Shown: piece after piece, positions 8,542 through 17,197 of the stretch
Numbering within the stretch: the first letter of the stretch is position 1
How the letters are laid out: every line of letters begins with the position of its first letter
Assembly: GCF_000747095.1 (NCBI RefSeq)
Contig: NZ_JQGL01000006.1
Coordinates: forward strand, 1 to 64,000
Direction of reading: 5' to 3'
Source: Sulfuricurvum sp. MLSB
GTDB lineage: Bacteria > Campylobacterota > Campylobacteria > Campylobacterales > Sulfurimonadaceae
Length of the DNA: 64,000 nucleotides
Position numbers and translations under genes: made by a program
Notes under the pieces: generated by a model
The model's database searches: none
What the model saw: only the letters and a program-made list of their open reading frames with translations
What the model was told of the DNA's origin: nothing

Positions 8542-9908
8542 CCCTCTTCCTTCGCACGTTTGGCACCGTAAAAGGCATAAATCATCATACCGATGATCGA
8601 CCATCCGATAAAACGCAACCACGTATCAAACGGCAGTCCCGCCATCATAAATATGATCAGGATGAAATTGAGCGGCATAAGAATCTTGAACGCAGGGACT
8701 TTAAACACCGGCTGAATGATATTTTGGCGTCGCAAAACGATGATCGCCACCGCTACCATCAGATAAGCGAACAATGTTCCGATATTAACCAATTCCGCAA
8801 GCGTTTTAAGAGGAACGAGTCCTGCCATAACGCTCAGTAATACGCCCCCGATCAGAGTTGCTTTATACGGCGTATTGTATTTCGGATGAATTTCACTCAG
8901 TGATTTGGGCAAAAGCCCGTCGCGTGCGAGGGCAAAAAAGATGCGGGTAAAGCCAAGCCCCATAACGATCATAACGGTCGTAATCGTAATGACCGCTCCC
9001 AATGCAATCACATTGGCGGCAAAGGGTTCATTTACTTTATACAGCGCAAACGCAAGGGCATCGGGAACATTCAATTCTTGGTAGGGGACGATTGCGGTAA
9101 GGGTAAAGCTTACGAGGATAAAAAAGACAACGCTAAGAGCCAACGAGAGCATCAAGCCCAACGGAATATTACGGGTGGGATTTTTCGTCTCCTCCGCTAC
9201 CGTACTGATCGCGTCAAATCCGAGATACGCAAAAATAATCAGAGCGGCTCCATGCCAAACCCCTTCCCATCCGAATGGGAAAAAATCGACAAGATTATTA
9301 AAATCGACGTGGGGAAGACCGACCACGACAAACGTCACCAGAACGGATAGTTTAATCAAGACAATAGCCGTATTGACCTTTGCACTCTCTTTAATCCCGA
9401 TCGCCAGAAGGACGAAAATAGCTAAAATAATCCCGAACGCACTGATGTCGATATACGTTCCGGCGCCGGGGTTATACGCACCGCTGAGAGCCAAAGGTAT
9501 TTCTATTCCCATGCTGTTTTCTAAAAAACGGCGCAAATAGCCCGACCATCCGGTCGCCACGGCTGCCGTAGCCACTCCGTATTCCAACAGCAGATTCCAC
9601 CCGACAAACCACGCGAACACTTCACCCAGCGACGCGAACGTAAAACTATAGGCACTTCCCGCTACCGGATAAGCCGAGCTAAGCTCCGCATAGATGAGCG
9701 CCGTAATGCCGATCATAACGGCACCCAGTAAAAACGAAAGGACAATAGCGGGCCCGGCCATCGTAGCTGCCGCCTGACCGGTAATAACAAAAATACCGGC
9801 TCCGATAACCGCTCCGACGCCGATGAAAGTAACGTCCATCAGCCCCAATCGACGCTGGAATTCCCCGTTTACGCCGGACATATCTTTTTTACGAAAATAC
9901 TTCTTCAT
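8538..9908 (-). CDS. APC-superfamily amino acid permease (CAT/YhdG-like)
   Basis: A 456-residue amino acid/polyamine/organocation permease with 12 or so membrane spans. TM1 carries the family GVGAVIGAGIFVITGQAA signature, followed by AGPAIVLSFLLGAVMIGITALIYAELSSAYPVAGSAY, close to cationic amino acid transporters. The ATG at 9908 is preferred over the track start at 9932 because GAGGTG lies 9-14 bases upstream of it. First gene of a two-gene operon with the MFS carrier. Likely imports or exchanges an amino acid; the exact substrate is not predictable. Confidence 0.87.
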   Translation of the reverse strand: MKKYFRKKDMSGVNGEFQRRLGLMDVTFIGVGAVIGAGIFVITGQAAATMAGPAIVLSFLLGAVMIGITALIYAELSSAYPVAGSAYSFTFASLGEVFAWFVGWNLLLEYGVATAAVATGWSGYLRRFLENSMGIEIPLALSGAYNPGAGTYIDISAFGIILAIFVLLAIGIKESAKVNTAIVLIKLSVLVTFVVVGLPHVDFNNLVDFFPFGWEGVWHGAALIIFAYLGFDAISTVAEETKNPTRNIPLGLMLSLALSVVFFILVSFTLTAIVPYQELNVPDALAFALYKVNEPFAANVIALGAVITITTVMIVMGLGFTRIFFALARDGLLPKSLSEIHPKYNTPYKATLIGGVLLSVMAGLVPLKTLAELVNIGTLFAYLMVAVAIIVLRRQNIIQPVFKVPAFKILMPLNFILIIFMMAGLPFDTWLRFIGWSIIGMMIYAFYGAKRAKEEG

Positions 9909-10060
9909 TCTTTTTTTGCACCTCATCCACAAGCAATATATTCTGATACAACCCCAGCAATAATAAGTCCCGATTATACATTAATTTCAAGTTGGTTCCT
10001 TCATCAAATCCCTTTTTTACAATGTTTCTGCCGAAACCATTACGATTATAAACACGTCTC

Positions 10061-10089
10061 TTGACAATATTCTTGCTTTCCGATATAAT
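10061..10089 (+). promoter_or_regulatory. Sigma70-type promoter of the tRNA cluster
   Basis: TTGACA (10061-10066) and TATAAT (10084-10089) are both exact consensus hexamers with a 17-bp spacer, ending 45 bases before the first tRNA. Strong promoters of this kind are expected for stable-RNA operons. Confidence 0.9.
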
Positions 10090-10134
10090 TTCGCCTCACT
10101 AATTAAGCTCACTTGGGTTAGATTAGATGAAGGT

Positions 10135-10212
10135 CGGGGCGTAGCTCAGTATGGTTAGAGTACTTGGTTTGGGACCAAGGGGCCGGAGGTTCGAGTCCTC
10201 TCGCCCCGACCA
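10135..10212 (+). tRNA. tRNA-Pro (TGG)
   Basis: Cloverleaf can be drawn: acceptor CGGGGCG pairs with CGCCCCG, D-arm GTAGCTCAG, anticodon loop TTTGGGA giving TGG, and T-arm GGTTCGAGTCC. The 3' CCA is encoded. First gene of the five-tRNA cluster. Confidence 0.95.
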
Positions 10213-10266
10213 TGTTTTTTTCTTTTTGTATCTTATTTTCAAACACAGATTCTTTATTACGTGAAT

Positions 10267-10344
10267 GGTGGAATTAGCTCAGTCGGTTAGAGCATCAGGT
10301 TGTGGTTCTGAGGGTCGTGGGTTCGATTCCCATATTCCACCCCA
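10267..10344 (+). tRNA. tRNA-His (GTG)
   Basis: Acceptor GTGGAAT pairs with ATTCCAC; an extra encoded G at 10267 faces C73, the hallmark G-1:C73 pair of tRNA-His. Anticodon loop TTGTGGT gives GTG. CCA is encoded. Confidence 0.95.
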
Positions 10345-10397
10345 TTTGTTTCTGGTTTGAAACTCCTTTGATACACGATATTTTAGAAGGTGATTGT

Positions 10398-10474
10398 GCG
10401 TTCGTAGCTCAACTGGATAGAGTAACGGACTTCGGATCCGTAGGTTATAGGTTCGAACCCTATCGGGCGCACCA
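10398..10474 (+). tRNA. tRNA-Arg (TCG)
   Basis: Acceptor GCGTTCG pairs with CGGGCGC through two G-T wobbles; anticodon stem ACGGA/TCCGT with loop CTTCGGA gives anticodon TCG. T-arm GGTTCGAACCC and CCA are encoded. Confidence 0.94.
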
Positions 10475-10485
10475 TATAGTCTTTC

Positions 10486-10562
<77 letters not shown>

Positions 10563-10583
10563 CCTTAGACTTTTTTTTGTTAT

Positions 10584-10668
10584 GCGGACGTGGTGAAATT
10601 GGTAGACACGCCAGACTTAGGATCTGGTGCCTCACGGTGTGAAGGTTCAAGTCCTTTCGTCCGCACCA
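10584..10668 (+). tRNA. tRNA-Leu (TAG), integration site of the island
   Basis: Class II tRNA with a long variable arm (TGCCTCACGGTGT region), acceptor GCGGACG paired with CGTCCGC, and anticodon stem CCAGA/TCTGG with loop CTTAGGA giving TAG. CCA is encoded. Bases 10612 onward, from the anticodon stem to past the 3' end, recur exactly at 34418-34479, so the 3' half present here was supplied by the island while the gene stayed intact. Last gene of the tRNA cluster. Confidence 0.95.
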
Positions 10669-10673
10669 CCCTT
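10612..10673 (+). repeat. attL: 62-bp direct repeat from tRNA-Leu 3' half
   Basis: Identical to 34418-34479 over 62 bases, beginning in the anticodon stem (CAGACTTAGG) and running five bases past CCA. The flanks differ on both sides. This is the signature of tyrosine-integrase insertion into a tRNA gene. Confidence 0.95.
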
Positions 10674-10731
10674 AAATAGGGACTTTCAAAGCTTTTTCTT
10701 CATTTTTTAAGAATTCACAAAAAACTTTTTT

Positions 10732-10749
10732 TACTACATTTTTACTACA
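10732..10749 (+). repeat. Paired TACTACA sites near attL (putative integrase arm sites)
   Basis: TACTACA at 10732-10738 and 10743-10749, each preceded by a T run, about one helical turn apart. The same pair with the same orientation occurs near attR at 34274-34292, and a reverse-oriented GTAGTAA lies near 10840. Paired, phased short repeats next to both att sites are what arm-type binding sites of a lambda-family integrase look like. Inference only. Confidence 0.55.
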
Positions 10750-10932
10750 AACATCAATCTGAGTTCAACCTTTTCAATCCACGATAATTTTATATCTTCA
10801 AAAAACCTTCCCTTTCAGCTACGTTCATGAAAAAATTCGTAGTAATATGAAACGTTTTGATACGCTTTGACAGCCTGTGAAAATATATTAACATAGCTCA
10901 TTTTTTCAACTATGATTTCCCCGTTACGATTA

Positions 10933-11021
10933 TTCAACGGGGTACCAAGTGTTCAATCACTCCCAAGTGATGGAAGCCTCTCGGCTTCCCGTTGAGTAAT
11001 TCAATTGGGACACTTGGTACC
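10933..11021 (+). ncRNA. Candidate structured RNA or DNA element with nested and alternative hairpins
   Basis: A 12-bp perfect inverted repeat (GGTACCAAGTGT at 10941-10952 with ACACTTGGTACC at 11010-11021, extendable by T-G and C-G pairs) encloses two more hairpins: ATCACT/AGTGAT (10956-10971) and GGAAGC/GCTTCC (10972-10989). A further stem TTCAACGGG/CCCGTTGAG (10933-10941 with 10988-10996) crosses the outer stem, so the element can form a pseudoknot or switch between two folds. A possible -35 (TTGACA) lies 60 bases upstream. Could be an expressed RNA, a replication or processing site, or a recombination site; not matched to a known family. Confidence 0.4.
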
Positions 11022-11297
11022 TGTTCCCTTACTCACAAATCCATTCCCATTGTTCAATATATGAAAGGCGTATCATCAAGCGTCTGGTGAAGTATATATT
11101 TTGATTGTGACCATCATAGTCTCTGCTCATAATGCAGTACCCGAAATATAGAAAAAAGAGTAGAAGTTGATGCGGCTGCGGCTGGCTCTCACAGGGAAAC
11201 CAAAAGGGGGATCGATCACACGCGAAAAGTAGCGCTGTGGTAGATACTATGCTCTCTGCACCTTCTCATACCGACCTAAATCCAAGACTCTCACATA

Positions 11298-11409
11298 ATG
11301 GACACGGAACAAACTGAACAGCACAACCGACAGTTGATGGTATGCTCTTGCCGAGCGTGAAAAAGGCGAAGAGGCTATTCGACGATCAATCGAAACGACG
11401 GAATTATAA
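11298..11409 (+). pseudogene. Possible frameshifted small reading frame
   Basis: ATG at 11298 opens MDTEQTEQHNRQLM, then leaves frame; in the +1 frame the text continues as YALAEREKGEEAIRRSIETTEL and a TAA at 11407-11409. Both pieces have charged, protein-like composition, and a one-base change would join them. No ribosome site is seen and I know no homologue, so this is weak. Confidence 0.2.
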
Positions 11410-11540
11410 CGTAAATGTAGTTAGTAGAATTTCAAGTGCGGAGAAGTATGCCCAAAATTTTGGGAGCTTTGAAGCCCCTAACTGCGTCATCTCCTCCCTT
11501 CTCACTCTGGAATTTGACTTGCTATCATTCTCTTAGACTT

Positions 11541-14500
11541 TCATAACCCTGCTTGGCGATATTTTTTAAAATTCTCAGCTTGCTCAAAAATCTCTTTATA
11601 CACTTCATCTCTATCAATTGGCGGATAATCGTTTTCTGCCAGCAGGATAATCAGATCGGCTTTGAGCTCAGCTTTGATATCATCACGTTGACTCCAGTCG
11701 GTATATTTGGCTTTGTCATCCACGACGAGTTTGACCTCTTTGGCCAGATGGAGCAGTTTTTCTTCGGGATAGTAAAAATCATAGCGGTGTGCCATCGCCT
11801 TTAGGATGTCATAAAACGCTTTTTCTTCGAAATCGATGCCCATGTCGGCAAACGACTCTTTTTCTTTTTTCAGGGCATGATACAAGTCGATAATTTGATC
11901 GGTAAAGTCTTCGAGGACTTCACTGCGCAATACATCTGCTTCTTTACGTTCATTGTACATGTCAACCAGCGCTTTGAACTTTTGGGAAAAGTCGATCCCT
12001 TTGGTTTTGTTCACTTTTTTGAAATCGTTGATCGCTTTGGTCAAAAGCTGCTGCAACAGTTTGATTTTGGTATTGGGGAGCTTGATTTTCTCGATCTTTG
12101 CCAGATACTCATCATCGAAAATATCGATTTGCGATTGCTGTGCGTCACCGAGTTTAAAAATCTCCTCGACCCCGTCGCTTTCCAAAGCGTCTTTGATCAT
12201 ATCCCGGACTTTGGCGTTCATCTGCGCGACGTCGGGAGCATTGCCCTTGGTCAGTTTGAATACGATCGAACGAACCGCCAGATAAAAGTGGATCGTATCG
12301 CGTTCACTTTGGCTAAAGACTTCACTTCCGCTGCAAATATCGTAGGCTGCTTTGAGGCGCTTGACCAGATACATAAACCGCTTTTCGATCTCCTGAGTGA
12401 TCTGCACGTATTCCGCTGCCATATTCAGCGTTTGGAGCTGCTGCAACGGTGATCCTCGGAAATACAAAGCCGCATCAAAATGGTGAAAAATTTTTCCGAT
12501 CAAATCGAGATGATCTTTGACCACCACGATCGACTGCTCGATCTCTTCGAAATTGGTACTTTCTCCTTTCGAATAGTGGGCAAGTGCCAGGTTCATCTGC
12601 CTTTTGATCCCGATATAATCGACGACAAGCCCTTTTTCTTTCCCCTCGAATTTGCGGTTGACGCGCGAAATCGTCTGAATGAGGTTATGCCGCTGGATCG
12701 GTTTGTCAATGTAGATCGTATCGAGAAAAGGGACATCGAATCCCGTCAGCCACATATCGACGACGATCGCGATTTTAAAATTGGATTTGGCGTTTTTAAA
12801 CTGCCGGTCCAGCTCTTTGCGATCCTCTTTGGTCCCCAGCATACGATACAGCTCTTCGGAATCGTCCTTGTTCCGCGTCATGATCATTTTGATCCGCTCC
12901 ATCGGTTTGATCTCCTGGCGCTCTTTTTCGCTCAGTTCGGCACCTTCGTCGCATACTCGGATTTCTGCCCACTCCGGACGCAGTGCAATGACCTCTTTGT
13001 AGAACTGATAGGCGATCGGACGGCTGCTGCATACGAACATCGCTTTGCCTTTGACCGTCGAGCCTTCTGAAACGCGCTTTTCGTAATGGGCTACAAAATC
13101 TCCCGCCAGCGCTTTGATCCGATCCGGATCGCCCAGGATAACATTCATTTTGGCGTTGGCTTTTTTGCTCTTTTCGATCTGATATTCGCTGGTTCCCTCT
13201 TCGGCGCATTCGTTGTAATAGTTTTCGATCTCTTTGAGCTTGCCGTTGTCGAGAAGCACTTTTGCCGCACGCCCTTCATAGACGATACGGACGGTAATCT
13301 CATCCTTGACCGATTCGCTCATCGTATACGAATCGACGACCTCCCCGAATACGTCGAGAGTGGCATCGACCGGCGTCCCTGTAAATCCGACGTACGTTGC
13401 ATTCGGAAGCGAATCGTGCAGATATTTGGCAAATCCGTAGCTTCGTTTGACCCCTTTTTCGGTGACGCTTACTTTCTGATCCAGATTGGTCTGTGACCTG
13501 TGGGCTTCATCCGAAATACAGATGATGTTGTTGCGTTCGCTCAGCAGCTCGGTGTCTTCGGTAAATTTGTGGATCGTCGTCAAAAAGACTCCGCCGCTGG
13601 AACGTCCTTTGAGGAGTTCACGCAGCTGCGCCCGGCTCTCCACGCTGATGATCGCATCGTCGCCGACGTAGCCTTTGGCATTGGTAAACTGATCGGAGAG
13701 CTGATCGTCCAGATCGGTTCGATCGGTGATGAGGACGATGGTCGGACTCGCGAAATCGACGCTTTTCATCAGCAAACGGCTCAGATAGAGCATCGTATAG
13801 CTTTTACCGCACCCCGTCGCACCGAAATACGTCCCCCCTTTCCCGTCTCCTTCGGGTTTGCGGTGTTTCATGATATTGGCATAGAGTTTTGTGGCCGCGT
13901 AGTACTGCGGATAGCGGCATACGACCTTTTCCTCTTTTTTGGAGGTGTCGGGGAAATAGATGAAATGGCGGATGATATCGCACAATCGATCCCGCCCAAA
14001 GAGCCCTTTGATCATCGTATAGAGCGAATCGATCCCATCGCGTTCGATCGACTCATCACCCGTGATCTTGCGCCACGCATAGAAAAATTCATACGGAGCG
14101 AAAAACGACCCCGCTTTGCTGTTTACCCCGTCGCTGATGACGCACAGCGCATTGTATTTGAACAGTTCTGGGATATCCCGCCGATACCGTACGGTGAGCT
14201 GGATAAACGCATCGTGAATCGTTGCCTCTTCACGAATCGCGCTTTTGAATTCGAATACCACGAGCGGCAATCCGTTGATATAGAGAATGCCATCGGGGAT
14301 ACGCAGTTCATACCCCTGAATCTCCAGCTGATTGACGATTTTGAAATGGTTTCGATCGACATCCGTATAATCGATCAGCTGAACATAGAGATCTTTTTGG
14401 GAGCGATCTTCGCGTTTGAGGAGAAATCCGTCAGAGACTATCTTCATAATCGCTTTATTGCTCTCATACAGATCCGAGTGGGGGAGGAGTTCCAGCTTGC

Positions 14501-14696
14501 GGATCAGCCCATCGATTTCATTGGGTGTGATCCCATCGGATGCGTATCGTGTGGATAAAAAGGATCGCAGATCCTCTTCGATCAAAACGCCCTGCGGATC
14601 TCTGATGATCGTTTCACCCGATACGTGCGTAATCTGCTCTTCGCCCAGCAGCTCGATGATCGCCTGTTCCAGCCGCCCTTCGGTAAACCTACTCAC
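11541..14696 (-). CDS. hsdR: Type I restriction endonuclease, HsdR subunit
   Basis: The 1051-residue motor and nuclease subunit of a type I restriction system; with HsdM2S it translocates and cuts unmethylated foreign DNA. An N-terminal PD-(D/E)XK nuclease region (PDGILYINGLPLVVFEFKS near 135-155) precedes an SF2 helicase with Walker A GATGCGKSYT (~295), DEAH box CISDEAHRSQ and later TGFDVPFLDT and QTISRVNR motifs; an alpha-helical C-terminal part follows. Start is GTG at 14696, with a near-perfect GGAGGTGA ribosome site inside the end of the AlbA_2 gene, which it overlaps by eight bases. Last gene of the six-gene hsd operon. Appears intact. Confidence 0.95.
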   Translation of the reverse strand: MSRFTEGRLEQAIIELLGEEQITHVSGETIIRDPQGVLIEEDLRSFLSTRYASDGITPNEIDGLIRKLELLPHSDLYESNKAIMKIVSDGFLLKREDRSQKDLYVQLIDYTDVDRNHFKIVNQLEIQGYELRIPDGILYINGLPLVVFEFKSAIREEATIHDAFIQLTVRYRRDIPELFKYNALCVISDGVNSKAGSFFAPYEFFYAWRKITGDESIERDGIDSLYTMIKGLFGRDRLCDIIRHFIYFPDTSKKEEKVVCRYPQYYAATKLYANIMKHRKPEGDGKGGTYFGATGCGKSYTMLYLSRLLMKSVDFASPTIVLITDRTDLDDQLSDQFTNAKGYVGDDAIISVESRAQLRELLKGRSSGGVFLTTIHKFTEDTELLSERNNIICISDEAHRSQTNLDQKVSVTEKGVKRSYGFAKYLHDSLPNATYVGFTGTPVDATLDVFGEVVDSYTMSESVKDEITVRIVYEGRAAKVLLDNGKLKEIENYYNECAEEGTSEYQIEKSKKANAKMNVILGDPDRIKALAGDFVAHYEKRVSEGSTVKGKAMFVCSSRPIAYQFYKEVIALRPEWAEIRVCDEGAELSEKERQEIKPMERIKMIMTRNKDDSEELYRMLGTKEDRKELDRQFKNAKSNFKIAIVVDMWLTGFDVPFLDTIYIDKPIQRHNLIQTISRVNRKFEGKEKGLVVDYIGIKRQMNLALAHYSKGESTNFEEIEQSIVVVKDHLDLIGKIFHHFDAALYFRGSPLQQLQTLNMAAEYVQITQEIEKRFMYLVKRLKAAYDICSGSEVFSQSERDTIHFYLAVRSIVFKLTKGNAPDVAQMNAKVRDMIKDALESDGVEEIFKLGDAQQSQIDIFDDEYLAKIEKIKLPNTKIKLLQQLLTKAINDFKKVNKTKGIDFSQKFKALVDMYNERKEADVLRSEVLEDFTDQIIDLYHALKKEKESFADMGIDFEEKAFYDILKAMAHRYDFYYPEEKLLHLAKEVKLVVDDKAKYTDWSQRDDIKAELKADLIILLAENDYPPIDRDEVYKEIFEQAENFKKYRQAGL

Positions 14697-16026
14697 CTGT
14701 CACCTCCCAATGCCCGCCTTTGGCCGATCCGATCCGTCTGATAATCCCCTCGGATTTGAGTTTTTGGATCTGCCATTCGATCCCTTTGGTGCTGATGCCC
14801 GCGGCCTCAGCCAACTCTTCCATCGTAACGGAAGGGGTTTTTCTCATAGTTTCGAGAATGTTCTCCCTAGTTTTTCCCCTAGTTTTTCCCCTAGTTTCTA
14901 CCGCTTCATCGGCTGCCGGTATAAACCCAAAAGAAATCCACAGACCGTTATCGTATCGAAGGGTCGGCTCGACACGGTTGTAGGCTACCGATTCGCTGAT
15001 GATTTTATCGATACCGCGCCCCCAGGATTCGATAAGCCCTGCGAGGAAAAAGATATGGGCGATATCGGGGTTAAACGGCTTGGACGGGTGCTTTTGTTTC
15101 AGCGTCTCCACGCTCCACCCCTGCGGGAGATCCCCGGCATTCCAAATCATCAGCTTGTCATCGTACACGCTGATCTGGATCGGGGTACCGCTGCCGTAAT
15201 CCTTGTGCGCCACGGCATTGATGAGCGCTTCACGCAAAGCGAGTTTTGAGACCGGGAACGTCTCGATCCTCTGTATCCCCTCGTAGGTGATATCGGCTTT
15301 GAGGTATTTGGTATAGAGCAGATCGATCGTCTTTTCGATCTGATCGAACAGATTGCCGTGGATCTCATCGTGAAAGCGCAAATCGCTGTCTGTTTTAAAA
15401 TACCCGATCTTGATGTAGGCACCGGTGATGTATCTTTCGGCATCTTTGGCAAACAGCAGTACCGAGGCACGCTTGAGATACTCCCCGTCGATGAGATGAA
15501 GTTTGTCGATCAGTTCCTCGTCCGTTTCGTTCAGGATATCGACATCCAGACGCTCTTTCTTGGCGGCACGCTGGCGAAACGTCTCGATCGCCGAGGGGTC
15601 CAAATCGGTGCGCTTGATATACGGTATCGGTACACCGTCCCACCGTTTCCCCTGTTTTTCGAGTAAAAACCGATCCAGCGCTGCGCCTTTGAGCTCTTGT
15701 TTGGTGCTACCGGTACGGTAATGGTATTGCCCCTTATAGCTGACGGGATACGGATAGGGTTCGGTAGCGATGGAGAGGTATTGTCGCCCCTGCGCTTCAT
15801 CCATCTGGACATCGACGATGATGCCGAGCAGATCGCGGACTTTGTTGGGGATGTCTTCGAGCAGTTTTTTGGCATTGTCGATCCCGACGATCTCACCCAC
15901 ATCATCGACACCGATGTAGATCGTACCCCCCTTGGCATTGGCAAATCCGCAGATCCACTGGATATACTCGTCGCGCCAGGATTGTTTAAATTCGGTGTCG
16001 TGGTTTTCGTGTGCGGTGAGTTTCAT
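14689..16026 (-). CDS. AlbA_2 (Schlafen-like)/GHKL-type ATP-binding, winged-helix protein
   Basis: A 445-residue protein of the family formerly called AAA_4 / divergent AlbA-2. The N-terminal AlbA_2 domain shows ENHDTEFKQSW and ICGFANAKGGTIYIGVDD, a likely nucleic-acid-binding fold shared with Schlafen proteins. The centre has a GHKL-like ATP-binding region (LREALINAVAHKDY, then VYDDKLMIWNAGDLP and GLIESWGRGI), and the C-terminus after TRGKTRGKTRE has a winged helix-turn-helix (MEELAEAAGISTKGIEWQIQKLKSEGIIRRIG). Family members often lie inside type I loci; their role is not settled and could be regulatory or defensive. ATG at 16026 overlaps the upstream stop (ATGA); the track start at 16044 is less likely. 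Confidence 0.85.
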   Translation of the reverse strand: MKLTAHENHDTEFKQSWRDEYIQWICGFANAKGGTIYIGVDDVGEIVGIDNAKKLLEDIPNKVRDLLGIIVDVQMDEAQGRQYLSIATEPYPYPVSYKGQYHYRTGSTKQELKGAALDRFLLEKQGKRWDGVPIPYIKRTDLDPSAIETFRQRAAKKERLDVDILNETDEELIDKLHLIDGEYLKRASVLLFAKDAERYITGAYIKIGYFKTDSDLRFHDEIHGNLFDQIEKTIDLLYTKYLKADITYEGIQRIETFPVSKLALREALINAVAHKDYGSGTPIQISVYDDKLMIWNAGDLPQGWSVETLKQKHPSKPFNPDIAHIFFLAGLIESWGRGIDKIISESVAYNRVEPTLRYDNGLWISFGFIPAADEAVETRGKTRGKTRENILETMRKTPSVTMEELAEAAGISTKGIEWQIQKLKSEGIIRRIGSAKGGHWEVTGE

Positions 16027-17195
16027 AAATTGATCCCAGAACAAAAAGCTCTTATCGGATGTATCAAAACTTCAAAAAAATGAGGAGAAGCCAAATCAAT
16101 CAAATATATAGCCATTAGAATAAAACCGACCGTAAAAACAATAACGACCGATTGATATATACTCGTAAGTTTTAAAATGCTTCGAACTCTTCCGTTTACT
16201 CCATCTTGTTCTTTAACCAATACCTCTTTATCAATTCCAGATTTTTCCGAAATCAACTGAAATACATGATCAAATCTCACTTTTAAATCAGAAATACCTT
16301 TTTTCATTGTGCTAATGGTGAAGAAACTAAAAAGGCTCCAAACAAAAATTATGCCAGAAGCAATCAATAGAGGATACGGTTCTTTTTCAAATCTAAATAA
16401 TAGATAAATATATACTCCAAACTGTATTGGAAGTGAGTTCACTTTAGATAAAAATTCGGAGAGTGAATCCTGTAACGTTTTAAAATATTTGTCCTTTTCC
16501 TCATCTAACTTTGATTGGAATTCTTCAAATGAAAATTTGTTTTTATAAAGTTCAAATTCTCTATTGGCTTTTTCTACAATTTTTGCCAAATTTTCCAAAG
16601 CAGTAATGAAGCGGTAGTTAATATCTTTGCAATCCTGAACTTTTTCAATCATATTGTCTCGAAAAAAACTCAAATATTCATTTTCCTGACATTTTATAGA
16701 CAGCTTGTGATAGAGTTCTTTTAACTCATGATTCCTTTCATAGAAATCCAAAGATTTGTCTTTGTAACCAACCTCTATCTTGCCTCTCTTCTCTGATAAA
16801 AAAATAAATTTTTCATGCAATATATCGTGGTATGAAGCAATCTCTTTTTCAATAAGAAGTTTTTGTATTTTGGATGCAAAAATCAAGTTTTCAAAAAATA
16901 GATTTTCATCGGCATGACCATCTTGAAAATAGATTTGATCTTGAAGGATGATAATAGGCTTATCGGACGTTTGATCTGCATAATGCAATAAACAATCTTT
17001 TTTTGTTTTGTAGATATGTAATGGCTGAATAGATAAGTCGATATAAATGCCTTCAGCATGCTTCTCATACGTTATCGAATATTCAGCAAGAATTTCAGTT
17101 GAATTTTCGAGTTCTTTTGAAACGATTTCCAGGTCATTGTCTGAAATGTCATTACATTGTACGAGAAGATTAAATAGCTTTGAAACGTCATTCAT
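16023..17195 (-). CDS. Unknown membrane protein with coiled-coil domain, in hsd operon
   Basis: 390 residues with no domain I recognise. The first ~250 residues are soluble and rich in Glu/Lys/Asn with long helical, probably coiled-coil stretches (around 160-250, e.g. FEEFQSKLDEEKDKYFKTLQ). The C-terminal part has about three membrane spans: IQFGVYIYLLFRF, YPLLIASGIIFVWSLFSFFTI, and VVIVFTVGFILMAIYLIDLA. The gene lies three bases after the NA37 stop and overlaps the AlbA_2 start, so it is cotranslated with them. It is strongly A+T-rich unlike hsdM and hsdR. A DNA-binding partner next to a membrane-anchored coiled-coil protein suggests a sensor/effector pair, but the function is unknown. Confidence 0.75.
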   Translation of the reverse strand: MNDVSKLFNLLVQCNDISDNDLEIVSKELENSTEILAEYSITYEKHAEGIYIDLSIQPLHIYKTKKDCLLHYADQTSDKPIIILQDQIYFQDGHADENLFFENLIFASKIQKLLIEKEIASYHDILHEKFIFLSEKRGKIEVGYKDKSLDFYERNHELKELYHKLSIKCQENEYLSFFRDNMIEKVQDCKDINYRFITALENLAKIVEKANREFELYKNKFSFEEFQSKLDEEKDKYFKTLQDSLSEFLSKVNSLPIQFGVYIYLLFRFEKEPYPLLIASGIIFVWSLFSFFTISTMKKGISDLKVRFDHVFQLISEKSGIDKEVLVKEQDGVNGRVRSILKLTSIYQSVVIVFTVGFILMAIYLIDLASPHFFEVLIHPIRAFCSGINL

Positions 17196-17197
17196 TT

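Larger units (their letters stand above)
10868..11540. other. Non-coding left end of the island
   Basis: About 870 bases from the tRNA to the hsdR stop have no convincing gene. They hold the TACTACA pair, a TTGACA at 10868 that could be a -35 box, the multi-hairpin element at 10933-11021, and a possible frameshifted short reading frame at 11298-11409. The track ORF at 11342-11536 has no ribosome site and no recognisable protein. Confidence 0.6.

Noticed and set aside
11342-11536. Plus-strand 64-residue ORF in the island's left end
   Set aside because: No ribosome site, no recognisable protein, and composition unlike real genes nearby.
13500-14558. 352-residue plus-strand ORF opposite hsdR
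   Set aside because: Antisense shadow of hsdR; the hsdR reading frame has all expected motifs.
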